This document shows, piece after piece, positions 49,064 through 57,098 of a stretch of DNA of 64,000 nt. Source of the DNA: Vreelandella rituensis. Its GTDB lineage: Bacteria > Pseudomonadota > Gammaproteobacteria > Pseudomonadales > Halomonadaceae. Positions within the stretch are counted from its first letter, which is position 1; every line of letters begins with the position of its first letter. The notes beneath the pieces were generated by a model. The model saw only the letters and a list, made by a program, of their open reading frames with translations. It was not told the origin of the DNA and made no database searches. The position numbers and the translations under genes were made by a program. The stretch spans positions 33,558 to 97,557 of the forward strand of contig NZ_QPIJ01000007.1 in assembly GCF_003336665.1 (NCBI RefSeq). Direction: 5' to 3'.

Positions 49064-50619
49064 AGGAATCTCCCGGATACTAGGGCGCTATCGGATTCAG
49101 TGCGCAGTGTACCGGTAAAGGTCGCACCACTGAATTCACCCTGGTCCGCTAGCATGAGTTGGCCCCCCATGGCTTCCATCAAGGAACGGCTGATCGCCAG
49201 GCCCATGCCTAGCCCTTCGGGGCGGGTGGAGTGAAAGGCGGTGAAAATATGCCCGACTTGATGGGAGGCAACGCCCGGGCCTTGGTCGCTTACCTGAAAG
49301 CTTGCCTGGCGGCGGCCGCTGCGCCAGGCGCTGAGTTTGACTTCAGCGACGCCGGGATGGTGTCGGCTAGCTTCCAGGGCATTCAGCAGCAAATTGACCA
49401 GGACTTGTTCAAGCGCTACCGGGTCGGCCTGCACACGAGGCAGCGACGCCGGCAGCTTGTACGTCAGACTGATTCCGGCTTGCTGGTACTGCCATTCGCA
49501 CAGCCGACAAGCGGCCTCTGCTACCTGGTTGAAATCCAACGGCCGTACCTGAGTGCGTCCCTTGCTGACAAAGGTGCGGATGTGGCGCAGGCGTTGAGCC
49601 AAGCGATGAATTTGCTCGTCGATACGCACAAGCGGCAATTCCAGGTCAGCGGCGGGGCGCCGGGGGTCGGTGCGCAATTGCATCAAGGCGCCGCTGGCGT
49701 AATTGGCCATGGCCCCCAACGGCTGGTTGAGTTCATGGGCGATATTGGAGGCCAGTTCGCCCATGGTCGCGAGGCGGTTGGCGTGGGCAATCTGCGCCTG
49801 ATGGTGGCGTGCCTGCGCTTCGGTGGCCTTGCGCAGGCTGATATCGCGGTTGAGCAGGGAAAGGTGGCCGGGTTGTGCTCCCGGCCCGCGATGAGCAAGA
49901 ACCACGCTCAAGACCGGCACCGGCTGCTTGCCGTTACCCATTTCCAGCTCGCCGCTCCAGGAGCCGTAGCGCGCCACCGCGGGAAATACAATCTCACGTA
50001 ATACACGCAGGGAATCGGCGGTATAGACATCGCTGAGGTGCATCCGTGGGTTTTCCCGGGGAAGCGAAAAGCGGCGCCTGGCAGCTTCGTTGGAGCTGAA
50101 AATAGCCTCGTCGCTGCCGGTGAAAAGCACGTAATCGGTGGTCGATTCGACGACTTGAGCGAGGCGCTCCCGGTTGGCTTCCGCATGAATGCGGCGTCCC
50201 ACATCCCGAGAGACGCAAAGAATATCGATCAACTCGCCGGTTTGCGGGTCGCGCCTGGTGCGGCTGGTGGTTTCGAACCAGACGTAATGCCCGGCCTTGG
50301 CGCGAAAGCGGTAGGTCTGCTGATAGAAACCGGCGTGGTAGTAAACCCGAGGAGACTTGTTGAGCAGGTCATTGAGGTCGGTGGGGTGAAACAGCCCATA
50401 AGCGGAAACGCCGATCAGCTCTTCGGGCTCATAGCCGAGCAGCTCGCGTGCGGCTTGCGAGGCATACAGAAAGGTGCCGTCGCGGGCATGGCGGGAAATC
50501 AGGTCGGTGGTGCTTTCCGCCAGCCATCGGTAATGGCGTTTGTCGTTTTCCAGTTCGGCATTGCGCGCTTCGAGGGCGGCGATGCGGGCGTGAAGCGCCT
50601 GAAGGTTATGCTCAGTCAT
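49060..50619 (-). CDS. PAS-domain sensor histidine kinase
   Basis: 519 residues, no transmembrane helix, so cytosolic. A short coiled coil (LQALHARIAALEARNAELEN) leads to two PAS domains (STTDLISRHARDGTFLYASQ; VVESTTDYVLFTGSDEAIFS). Then the H-box MGELASNIAHELNQPLGAMA (phospho-His), N-box VLVNLLLNALEASRHH, and G-boxes VSDQGPGV and EGLGMGLAISRSLMEAMGG. HPK4/FixL-DctB type. The PAS domains lack an obvious haem or flavin signature that I can name. Partner of the FixJ-like regulator. Confidence 0.92.
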   Translation of the reverse strand: MTEHNLQALHARIAALEARNAELENDKRHYRWLAESTTDLISRHARDGTFLYASQAARELLGYEPEELIGVSAYGLFHPTDLNDLLNKSPRVYYHAGFYQQTYRFRAKAGHYVWFETTSRTRRDPQTGELIDILCVSRDVGRRIHAEANRERLAQVVESTTDYVLFTGSDEAIFSSNEAARRRFSLPRENPRMHLSDVYTADSLRVLREIVFPAVARYGSWSGELEMGNGKQPVPVLSVVLAHRGPGAQPGHLSLLNRDISLRKATEAQARHHQAQIAHANRLATMGELASNIAHELNQPLGAMANYASGALMQLRTDPRRPAADLELPLVRIDEQIHRLAQRLRHIRTFVSKGRTQVRPLDFNQVAEAACRLCEWQYQQAGISLTYKLPASLPRVQADPVALEQVLVNLLLNALEASRHHPGVAEVKLSAWRSGRRQASFQVSDQGPGVASHQVGHIFTAFHSTRPEGLGMGLAISRSLMEAMGGQLMLADQGEFSGATFTGTLRTESDSALVSGRFL

Positions 50620-50643
50620 TGCTTTACATGGGGCTCATGGGGT

Positions 50644-51336
50644 TTAACGTGCCGGGTCGATAACGCTTCCGAGTGACGCATTACGCCGAAACCAGCCGGC
50701 AATGCTGGCGCGCGGCAAGCGGGTGGGCAGCACTTCATGGGGAATGGTCTCGGATAGAAAACAGGCGAAGGTGCCGGCTTGCGGCCGCACTCTGGCGACT
50801 TCTCGATGGGGGGCATCAGGGGCGTAGATGACCATTTCACCTCCGCCATCTTCCGGCCAGCCCGCGTTGAGGTAACCCACGGTCGAGAGCACTCGGTTGG
50901 CGCGCCCGCGGAAACTGTCCAGGTGCGTCTGGTAGAAAGCGCCGGCGGGGTAATGGGCAAAATGCGCTTCGTATTCGAACAGCCCCAGAAATAGTGTCTG
51001 GTTAAGCTCTTGTTGAAGCGTTGCCATGGCTTCCAGGTAACGGCGCTGGGCCTGGCTTTCCCTATCCAGCCAATGGATGGCATCACCGCGTACGTCACGG
51101 CGTATGTTGTGTTCTTTTCCTCGACCAATTCCCGCCGGTATGAGAGCGCCATGTTCGGCCATGTGCAGGCATTCCTGATAGAGGGCTTGGCACAGGTCGG
51201 CATCGATGACGTTCGCACCAAGATACCAACCTTGTTCGACCAAGGCGTCGACCAGTGCCGGTAGCGCATCGGGGCGCAATACGGGGGCAGGGTCGCCAGT
51301 GGAAGAAAGTGTGGTGGAAGGCGAAGCCTGCATCAT
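50644..51336 (-). CDS. 2-oxoglutarate-Fe(II) oxygenase, prolyl-hydroxylase type
   Basis: 230 residues. The double-stranded beta-helix core holds HFAHYPAGAFYQTHLDSFRG (HxD iron ligands), RVLSTVGYLNAGW, and ETIPHEVLPTRLPRASIAGW (second His and the 2OG-binding Arg). It resembles the Pseudomonas prolyl hydroxylase PPHD, which modifies EF-Tu; that identity is tentative. It overlaps the Nudix gene upstream by 4 nt (51333-51336). Confidence 0.82.
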   Translation of the reverse strand: MMQASPSTTLSSTGDPAPVLRPDALPALVDALVEQGWYLGANVIDADLCQALYQECLHMAEHGALIPAGIGRGKEHNIRRDVRGDAIHWLDRESQAQRRYLEAMATLQQELNQTLFLGLFEYEAHFAHYPAGAFYQTHLDSFRGRANRVLSTVGYLNAGWPEDGGGEMVIYAPDAPHREVARVRPQAGTFACFLSETIPHEVLPTRLPRASIAGWFRRNASLGSVIDPAR

Positions 51337-51986
51337 CGTAAGACTCCCCGGGAGGAAGGGGGCCTGGTACGCGGGATAGGGCGTTCGGGATGATGACGTA
51401 AAGCCCCGGTTGGGCGTTGGTAGATATCGAGCGGCATACCGAAACCCTCGGCGAGCAATTCGACCAGCATCATCGCCGAGAGCCCCCAGATCACATGGCC
51501 CTGAACGTGATAGCTGGGGACGTAATGGGCACGGCCATCCACTGTGATCACATCGGTATGAGTGCGATTGTCTTCCAGAAAATAGTGCAACGGAACCTCG
51601 AAGATGGTGTCAAGCTCGGTAGGCTCGGGGCGCAGCGGCAAATCCGGTGGAATGATTCCTACCCAGGGCGTTACGCAGATGCCATGCAGGGAGAGCACAT
51701 CGGATAAGCTGCCCAGGCAGCGTACATATTGCGGTGCCAAGGCGATTTCTTCCTCGGCTTCACGCAGGGCGGTAGTATATAAATCGGGATCGTCAGGTTC
51801 ACGTTTACCGCCGGGAAAAGCGACCTGGCCACTGTGGGTGCTCATGTGTCGCGCTCGCCGCGTGAACAGTAACGTTGGCTCGGCTCGTTCGACGATAGGT
51901 AGCAACACCGCAGCCTCGGGAAGCGCCAGATGGGTGAAGCGTTGAGGGCGAAGCAGTTGCAGTCGTTCGTTGAGTTTCTCTAACAT
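51333..51986 (-). CDS. CoA pyrophosphatase / Nudix hydrolase, NudL type
   Basis: 217 residues. UPF0035/NudL features: LLFTRRARHMSTHSGQVAFP leading into the Nudix box GGKREPDDPDLYTTALREAEEE (Gx5Ex7REUxEE pattern). It probably cleaves CoA and derivatives to phosphopantetheine and 3',5'-ADP. First gene of the NudL-2OG-oxygenase pair. The C-terminal ~25 residues are Pro/Arg-rich. Confidence 0.88.
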   Translation of the reverse strand: MLEKLNERLQLLRPQRFTHLALPEAAVLLPIVERAEPTLLFTRRARHMSTHSGQVAFPGGKREPDDPDLYTTALREAEEEIALAPQYVRCLGSLSDVLSLHGICVTPWVGIIPPDLPLRPEPTELDTIFEVPLHYFLEDNRTHTDVITVDGRAHYVPSYHVQGHVIWGLSAMMLVELLAEGFGMPLDIYQRPTGALRHHPERPIPRTRPPSSRGVLR

Positions 51987-52098
51987 GGCGTATCCATCGA
52001 ATTTGATACCTTTACCTTTGGGCTGTGATCAGCGTCAAGGATAAAAGATTGTCTTGTCCACCAGCCGCAGCAGGAATGCGCTCAACAGAGGAAATACG

Positions 52099-52656
52099 AT
52101 GAACTTTTGCAGCCACTGTGGCCATACACTGTGCTTCGCCATTCCAGATGGCGATGATCGACCGCGTTATCTATGCGAATCCTGCGGCACGATCCACTAC
52201 CAGAACCCGCGTATCGTGGCCGGCACCCTGCCGGTCAGCGGCTCGCGCGTATTACTCTGTCGGCGCGCCATCAGCCCACGCAAAGGTTATTGGACACTAC
52301 CGGCGGGTTACATGGAAAATGCTGAAACCACCCAACAAGCCGCCGCTCGCGAAACGCGTGAAGAGGCATGCGCCGAAGTGACGTTGCGCGGCCTCTACAC
52401 CTTGATCGATCTCCCGCACATCAATCAGGTGTACATGATGTTTCGTGCCGACTTGCTCGGTGGCTTCGACGCCGGGGTAGAAAGCCTGGAAGTTGCGTTA
52501 TTCGAGGAGCACGAGGTTCCCTGGGACGAACTCGCCTTTCCCACCATCGAACGCACCTTGCAGCATTTCTTCGCTGACCGTCGCCATGGCGAATTTCCCC
52601 TGCACATCAGCGCCGTCACTCTTGAGGACCGTGAGCGTTACTTTGGTTCAGCCTAG
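52099..52656 (+). CDS. Nudix hydrolase with N-terminal zinc ribbon (NudC-like)
   Basis: 185 residues from ATG 52099 with AGAGGAAA upstream. A CxxC...CxxC zinc ribbon (CSHCGHTLCF, LCESCGTIHYQNPRIVAG) leads into the Nudix domain: GYWTLPAGYMENAETTQQAA then ARETREEACAEV. The order is that of NADH pyrophosphatase NudC without its N-terminal domain, and of several ADP-ribose-type hydrolases. The exact substrate is unknown. Confidence 0.87.
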   Translation: MNFCSHCGHTLCFAIPDGDDRPRYLCESCGTIHYQNPRIVAGTLPVSGSRVLLCRRAISPRKGYWTLPAGYMENAETTQQAAARETREEACAEVTLRGLYTLIDLPHINQVYMMFRADLLGGFDAGVESLEVALFEEHEVPWDELAFPTIERTLQHFFADRRHGEFPLHISAVTLEDRERYFGSA

Positions 52657-52678
52657 CCCAAGGTTCGCCTGGCAACGG

Positions 52679-53029
52679 CTACAGCATCCGTCGTGGAATC
52701 GTAGGCTCAGACGTCATCCAGACGTCATCCAGACGCCAGACATCGAACGCCGGCTCTTCGTAAGGGTGAGCCAGTTTGAGCGCGGCCACGGCGGTGTAAA
52801 TCAGCGTATCTTCACACACTAGTTCCACCTTGAGTTCTTTCACGTACTCGAGCTCCCCTACCTGGCCGATGTGGGGCTCGGCACCCGGCAAGGGACGAAA
52901 CTGGCCGGTCCCCGCTGTCTGGAAACAACAGGCCTCATAATTGCCGATTCGCCCGGCACCGGTTTCGAATACGGCTTCCTTGACGGTTTCGGCGGCCTCT
53001 TCAGGCACGAAAAAAACGACTTTGTACAC
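52679..53029 (-). CDS. NIF3/YqfO-type small protein, C-terminus altered by a tandem duplication
   Basis: 116 residues from GTG 53029, GGAGGAA upstream. It is the CutA-like ~100-residue unit of the NIF3/YqfO family: YKVVFFVPEEAAETVKEAVF, GAGRIGNYEACCFQTAGTGQ, LKLAHPYEEPAFDVWRLDD. The last 12 or so residues (WMTSEPTIPRRML) are unlike the family and follow an 11-bp tandem duplication at 52710-52731. With one copy removed, the frame ends at VWRLDDV. Molecular role of this family is unclear. Confidence 0.85.
   Translation of the reverse strand: MYKVVFFVPEEAAETVKEAVFETGAGRIGNYEACCFQTAGTGQFRPLPGAEPHIGQVGELEYVKELKVELVCEDTLIYTAVAALKLAHPYEEPAFDVWRLDDVWMTSEPTIPRRML
52710..52731. repeat. 11-bp tandem duplication in the YqfO-type gene
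   Basis: GACGTCATCCA occurs twice in direct tandem (52710-52720 and 52721-52731). Because 11 is not a multiple of 3, it shifts the frame at the 3' end of the gene and removes the stop codon that a single copy would give. Confidence 0.9.
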
Positions 53030-53132
53030 GGCTCATTCCTCCATGGACATGCGGTGCTTGAAGCCCGTTAGTTGAAGGCAGACTTTCCAGAAAAGATAGC
53101 ATGGCGTTGAAGGCGGCGTCGTTGATGTCGGT

Positions 53133-54023
53133 TCAAGAAACGAAGCGCCGCTTCAGACGCTGCCACCAAGGTAATGAATCGACATTGCCATGCGCCTGCA
53201 AGAAAGTGGCGATAGGCTTGACCTGGTCGGGACGGTCGAGCATCGGCGCATGGCCGCAGCCCTGGGCCTCCAAGGTGACCAGCGAAGGCTGTATTTCTTG
53301 CATCCGAGCCACGCTTTGGACGGTAAGCAGAGGAGAATGCGCGCCACGAATCAGCATCAGGGGGCACTTTATGCGTGTCCAATCGGCCCAGATATCCCGC
53401 GGGGTATCGTGGATGAATTGCTCACCAATACGCGGGTCGTAATGGTAACTCCAGGTGCCATCCGGCAAGCGTCGAGCGCTTTCCAGCGCCATCCTCCGCC
53501 ACCCGGCTTCGGTATCGATACCGAAGTCACGGTACTGTTCCTTGAGCTCGGCAAGCAGTTCACTGAAATCATTGAAGCGCTTTACCACGCTGAAGTAGGT
53601 GGCCATGCGGGTCAACGCCTGAGCATCCAGCTCGGGGCCAACATCGTTGAGTACCAGGCACTGAATACGTGAGGCGGACGGTTCTTCGGAGGCCAGCAGC
53701 ATTCCCAGCAAGCCTCCCATGGACGTACCGATCCAGGGAACGCGTTCCAACTGGAAGTGATCGAGCACAGCCAGAGCCACACGCATATAGTGAGAGTAGA
53801 GATAATCATGCGCTGGATGCAACGACCAGCTGGAAAGCCCGCGACCGGGAGTATCCGGCGCGAGAATGCGCCATTGAGGCCCGAGTTCCCGTGCCAGGGC
53901 GGCAAAGTCACCCCCATGGCGGGACAGGCCGTGCCAGGCGATGACCGTATTGGGGGCGTCAGGGTGCCAGATGCGCACGGCTATCTCTAACTCGCGTACC
54001 TTGATTAGTTCCAGGGCATGCAT
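53133..54023 (-). CDS. Alpha/beta hydrolase
   Basis: 296 residues from ATG 54023, GAGGA upstream. Fold motifs: oxyanion VIAWHGLSRHGGDF, nucleophile elbow VPWIGTSMGGLLGML (Ser), acid LMLIRGAHSPLLT, and catalytic His in QGCGHAPMLDRPDQV. Typical of the esterase/lactonase/epoxide-hydrolase group; substrate unknown. It is divergent from the TolC gene across 160 bp containing an operator-like AT-rich site. Confidence 0.87.
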   Translation of the reverse strand: MHALELIKVRELEIAVRIWHPDAPNTVIAWHGLSRHGGDFAALARELGPQWRILAPDTPGRGLSSWSLHPAHDYLYSHYMRVALAVLDHFQLERVPWIGTSMGGLLGMLLASEEPSASRIQCLVLNDVGPELDAQALTRMATYFSVVKRFNDFSELLAELKEQYRDFGIDTEAGWRRMALESARRLPDGTWSYHYDPRIGEQFIHDTPRDIWADWTRIKCPLMLIRGAHSPLLTVQSVARMQEIQPSLVTLEAQGCGHAPMLDRPDQVKPIATFLQAHGNVDSLPWWQRLKRRFVS

Positions 54024-54138
54024 GCGACTTCCTCTAGGTGATGTGTTGCGATGCAGCATAGCTGAGGTGGAAGGGCCATACATGAAAAAAAGTGCAAAAC
54101 CAGCGACACTCTCTAGCTTCGGCTCTAAAACATGCGAC

Positions 54139-54156
54139 AATGTATGTATATGTATT
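54139..54156. promoter_or_regulatory. Operator-like site upstream of the TolC-type gene
   Basis: Alternating AATGTATGTATATGTATT, pseudo-palindromic and similar in word content (TGTATG, TACATA) to the sites at 55737 and 61118. Likely one of the binding sites of the TetR-type repressor encoded at 60411-61043. Confidence 0.45.
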
Positions 54157-54183
54157 CCGACTGATAAGTATGAGGAAAAGGCT

Positions 54184-55722
54184 ATGTTGCGATCCGTTTC
54201 ATCTCCGGCGGCTGCCACCACGAACGGCCGTTTCTTGCGGCGTGGGCTATTGCCGGCACTCATCGCCATGACATGGGTAACGCCTGCGTTTGCCGCGGAT
54301 TTATTGACGATTGCCCGCGATGCATTGAACAACAATTCTGAACTGGGCTCCGTTCGTGCCCAAAGCCAGAGTGTCGAAGCGGGGCTCGATGTTCAGCGAG
54401 GAGACCTGCTGCCTCAGGTGAATCTGCGCGGCAACGCGGCGCATACCCGGCAGTTTGAAAGCCAGACGCAATCATCTACCGGTGGTGGGGCAGACTTCGG
54501 TAATTTGGATGAAAGTCAGAGGCAAATCCTGCAAGCATTAAGAAATAATTCTAGCGCTTCTGTTAATGAAGACAACGTCAATAGTGTGAGTTTTACGCTT
54601 GAAGCCACGCAAGCGTTATTCGATGCGATCGATCGGCGTGAGGTGGAGCGCTCCGAGCGTGAAATTGATCAGCAGGTTTACGTTCTGGCCGCCACGGAAC
54701 AGCAAGTATTGATCAACGTGTCCAGCGCTTACTTCGATATTCTAAGAGCGTATGACGTCCTTGAAGCACGGCTAGCCCAAGAGCGCGCAATCGGGCGTCA
54801 GTTGGAGCAAGCCCGAGAACAGTTTGAAGTGGGTTTGATCGCCATCACCGAAGTGGAAGAAGCGCAAGCCAGGTTTGATCAATCACGCGCGATACGCATT
54901 GCAGCGGAAAGCGATCTTCAAGTCAGCTTTGAAGCGCTTGAACGCTTGACTGGAAAGCGTTATTCCAGCATCGAGGCGCTCGATGAGGAATTCCCCGTCG
55001 TTCTGCCGACCCCGGCGGGACGTGACCTCTGGGTCGAGATGGCGATCACCAACAACCCCTTGATTCTTGCCGAACAGGCGGGTGTCGAAGTATCCAAAAG
55101 CAGTGTCAATATAGCCAAGGCGCTTCGCCTGCCCAGCGTTGACGCTTTTGCCAGCTATCAATACGCCGACAACGATGCCGACGGGATACAAGGGCATGAC
55201 GCTACCGGTGAATTGGGCGTCAAGCTTGACTGGCCTATTTATACCGGGGGCAGCACCCAGGCGAGCATTCGTCAGAGTACCTACCGGCTGGAAGCCAGCC
55301 AGTTCGATTTCGAGGCTCAGCGTCGCGAGACGGTACAGCAAGTGCGCTCCTTGTATACCCAGGTAAGTAATGACGTCTCGACCGTCGAGGCGCGCCAACA
55401 AGCGATTGTTTCCAACCGCAGTGCGTTGGATGCGACTCGCGCGGGCTATGAAGTCGGTACCCGAAATATCGTGGATGTGTTGAATGCCGAGCAGAACTTG
55501 TACAACGCCTTTTCCGATTACGCCCAGGCCCGTTACGATTATGTGATTAACCTGCTCTCTCTGCACCAGCAGTCGGGCATCCTGGATGTCGAGGTGATTA
55601 ATGAGCTCAACGACTGGCTGCGAGGCGATAGCATTACGTTCACATTGCCGGAAGATAGCGCGGAGAAACGCTCGGACAGTGTGACGAACATCGGGAATAG
55701 GCCACGCCTGGACGATAGGTGA
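54184..55722 (+). CDS. TolC-family outer membrane efflux protein
   Basis: 512 residues from ATG 54184. The signal peptide region ends LIAMTWVTPAFA. Two OEP repeats follow: LLTIARDALNNNSELGSVRA ... INVSSAYFDILRAYDVLEAR and NPLILAEQAGVEVSKSSVNI ... RAGYEVGTRNIVDVLNAEQN. It forms the trimeric outer-membrane channel of the efflux system encoded just downstream. The last ~40 residues are a hydrophilic tail. The 80-bp gap to the adaptor gene holds a strong palindromic operator. Confidence 0.92.
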   Translation: MLRSVSSPAAATTNGRFLRRGLLPALIAMTWVTPAFAADLLTIARDALNNNSELGSVRAQSQSVEAGLDVQRGDLLPQVNLRGNAAHTRQFESQTQSSTGGGADFGNLDESQRQILQALRNNSSASVNEDNVNSVSFTLEATQALFDAIDRREVERSEREIDQQVYVLAATEQQVLINVSSAYFDILRAYDVLEARLAQERAIGRQLEQAREQFEVGLIAITEVEEAQARFDQSRAIRIAAESDLQVSFEALERLTGKRYSSIEALDEEFPVVLPTPAGRDLWVEMAITNNPLILAEQAGVEVSKSSVNIAKALRLPSVDAFASYQYADNDADGIQGHDATGELGVKLDWPIYTGGSTQASIRQSTYRLEASQFDFEAQRRETVQQVRSLYTQVSNDVSTVEARQQAIVSNRSALDATRAGYEVGTRNIVDVLNAEQNLYNAFSDYAQARYDYVINLLSLHQQSGILDVEVINELNDWLRGDSITFTLPEDSAEKRSDSVTNIGNRPRLDDR

Positions 55723-55736
55723 TAGGTGGCGGATAT

Positions 55737-55762
55737 TTACATTCATACATGTATGGTTGTAA
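55737..55762. promoter_or_regulatory. 26-bp palindromic operator before the RND adaptor gene
   Basis: Palindrome with perfect core CATACATGTATG (55744-55755) and outer TTACA/TGTAA arms; only two symmetric pairs mismatch. The shape matches AcrR/TtgR-type operators and it lies 41-66 bp upstream of ATG 55803. Confidence 0.75.
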
Positions 55763-55802
55763 TCTACGTCAACTTTTCACGCATGCAACGGGATATAAAC
55801 GT

Positions 55803-57098
55803 ATGAGAACGATGGTTAACGGTGTCCGCCTTGCCTTGCTGGCGGTGGGCATGGGCATGTTGCTGGCGGCTTGTGGTCAGGAGGCCCCGGAGCAGCAGGC
55901 CTCCGCCGAGCAACAAGAGGCTCCACCTCGGCCTATAGCAGTGATGGAAGCCGCTCGCCAGGACTTGCCCTTGGATAAATCATATCCCTCGTTGCTGCGT
56001 AGTGATGACGAAGTCACCCTGGTGGCGCGGGTGACGGGTTTTCTTGAACAACGGCATTTCGAACCAGGCCAGTTGGTGGAAAAAGGCCAGCAGCTGTATT
56101 CCATTGAACCTGACCTCTACCAGGCCACAGTGAATCAGCGCGAAGCGGATTTGCAGAGTGCGCGCGCCGAACTAGCCCGTGCTCAGCGCGATGCCGAGCG
56201 CTTCGAGCGGTTGCTTAGCCAGAATTCGGTCAGCCGCCAGGAATACGATCAGGCGCGTGCTGAACTGGCCGTGGCCCAAGCCCGTGTGGCGCAGGCGCAA
56301 GCGGCATTGCAAAGTGCCGAGATCGACCTGGGCTACACCGAAGTTTCAGCGCCCGTCGCGGGAATGATCGGTCTAAGCCGGATCAATGTGGGCAATCTGG
56401 TCAATGCCGGAACGGAGCTTGCCACCATCACGCCGCTCGAACCTCTGGAAGTACGCTTCCAGTTGCCTCAGCGTGATGCCTTCGAGTTGCGCCGCCAGAT
56501 TAATGATGGTTTAACGATTTCCGACATTCCCGCACGCCTCACCGTGCCCGGGCTGTATGGTAACGACGATAGCCAACTGGAAGGGCGTCTCGACTTTCTC
56601 GGCTCTCGGGTGGACGAAAGCACCAGCACCGTGCAGGCCAATGCCACTTTTGCTAATCCCGGGGCGACTGTGCTGCCCGGCCAGTTCGTGCGCGTGAGTA
56701 TTGAAGGCTTGAAGCGTTTTGACGTCTTTACCGTGCCTGAAATTGCCGTCACGCAGGGGCTGATGGGGCCTCAGGTGTTCGTGCTGGACGAGGAAAGCAA
56801 GGCGCGTGCGCGTTCGGTCACGCTGGGTGAGATTGCCGGCCCCTGGCAGATCATTCGTGAAGGCCTGGAAAGCGGCGACCGAGTGGTGGTCGGTGACCCC
56901 GCCGGTCTTCAGCCCGGTACATCGATCGACCCGCAGCCCTTTGAAGAAGGTGCTGAAGAGATTGTCGAGGAAGTAGAGCAAGAGCAGGCGCAAGAGCAAA
57001 CTGAAGAACAGGTGCAAATCCGCGAAGCAATGCAGGAACAGGCCGTGGATGGACCGAGTGCCCCAGCGGCTGAAGAGGAGGGGGAAAATACCCCATGA
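55803..57098 (+). CDS. RND efflux periplasmic adaptor (membrane fusion) protein
   Basis: 431 residues. A lipoprotein signal with lipobox LLAAC anchors it to the inner membrane. Lipoyl and hairpin domains: VTGFLEQRHFEPGQLVEKGQ, QREADLQSARAELARAQRDA, EIDLGYTEVSAPVAGMIGLS; then the beta-barrel and membrane-proximal parts (NATFANPGATVLPGQFVRVS). AcrA/MexA type. The last ~50 residues form an unusual Glu/Gln-rich tail (EEIVEEVEQEQAQEQTEEQV), longer than usual. It overlaps the pump gene by 4 nt (ATGA). Confidence 0.93.
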   Translation: MRTMVNGVRLALLAVGMGMLLAACGQEAPEQQASAEQQEAPPRPIAVMEAARQDLPLDKSYPSLLRSDDEVTLVARVTGFLEQRHFEPGQLVEKGQQLYSIEPDLYQATVNQREADLQSARAELARAQRDAERFERLLSQNSVSRQEYDQARAELAVAQARVAQAQAALQSAEIDLGYTEVSAPVAGMIGLSRINVGNLVNAGTELATITPLEPLEVRFQLPQRDAFELRRQINDGLTISDIPARLTVPGLYGNDDSQLEGRLDFLGSRVDESTSTVQANATFANPGATVLPGQFVRVSIEGLKRFDVFTVPEIAVTQGLMGPQVFVLDEESKARARSVTLGEIAGPWQIIREGLESGDRVVVGDPAGLQPGTSIDPQPFEEGAEEIVEEVEQEQAQEQTEEQVQIREAMQEQAVDGPSAPAAEEEGENTP

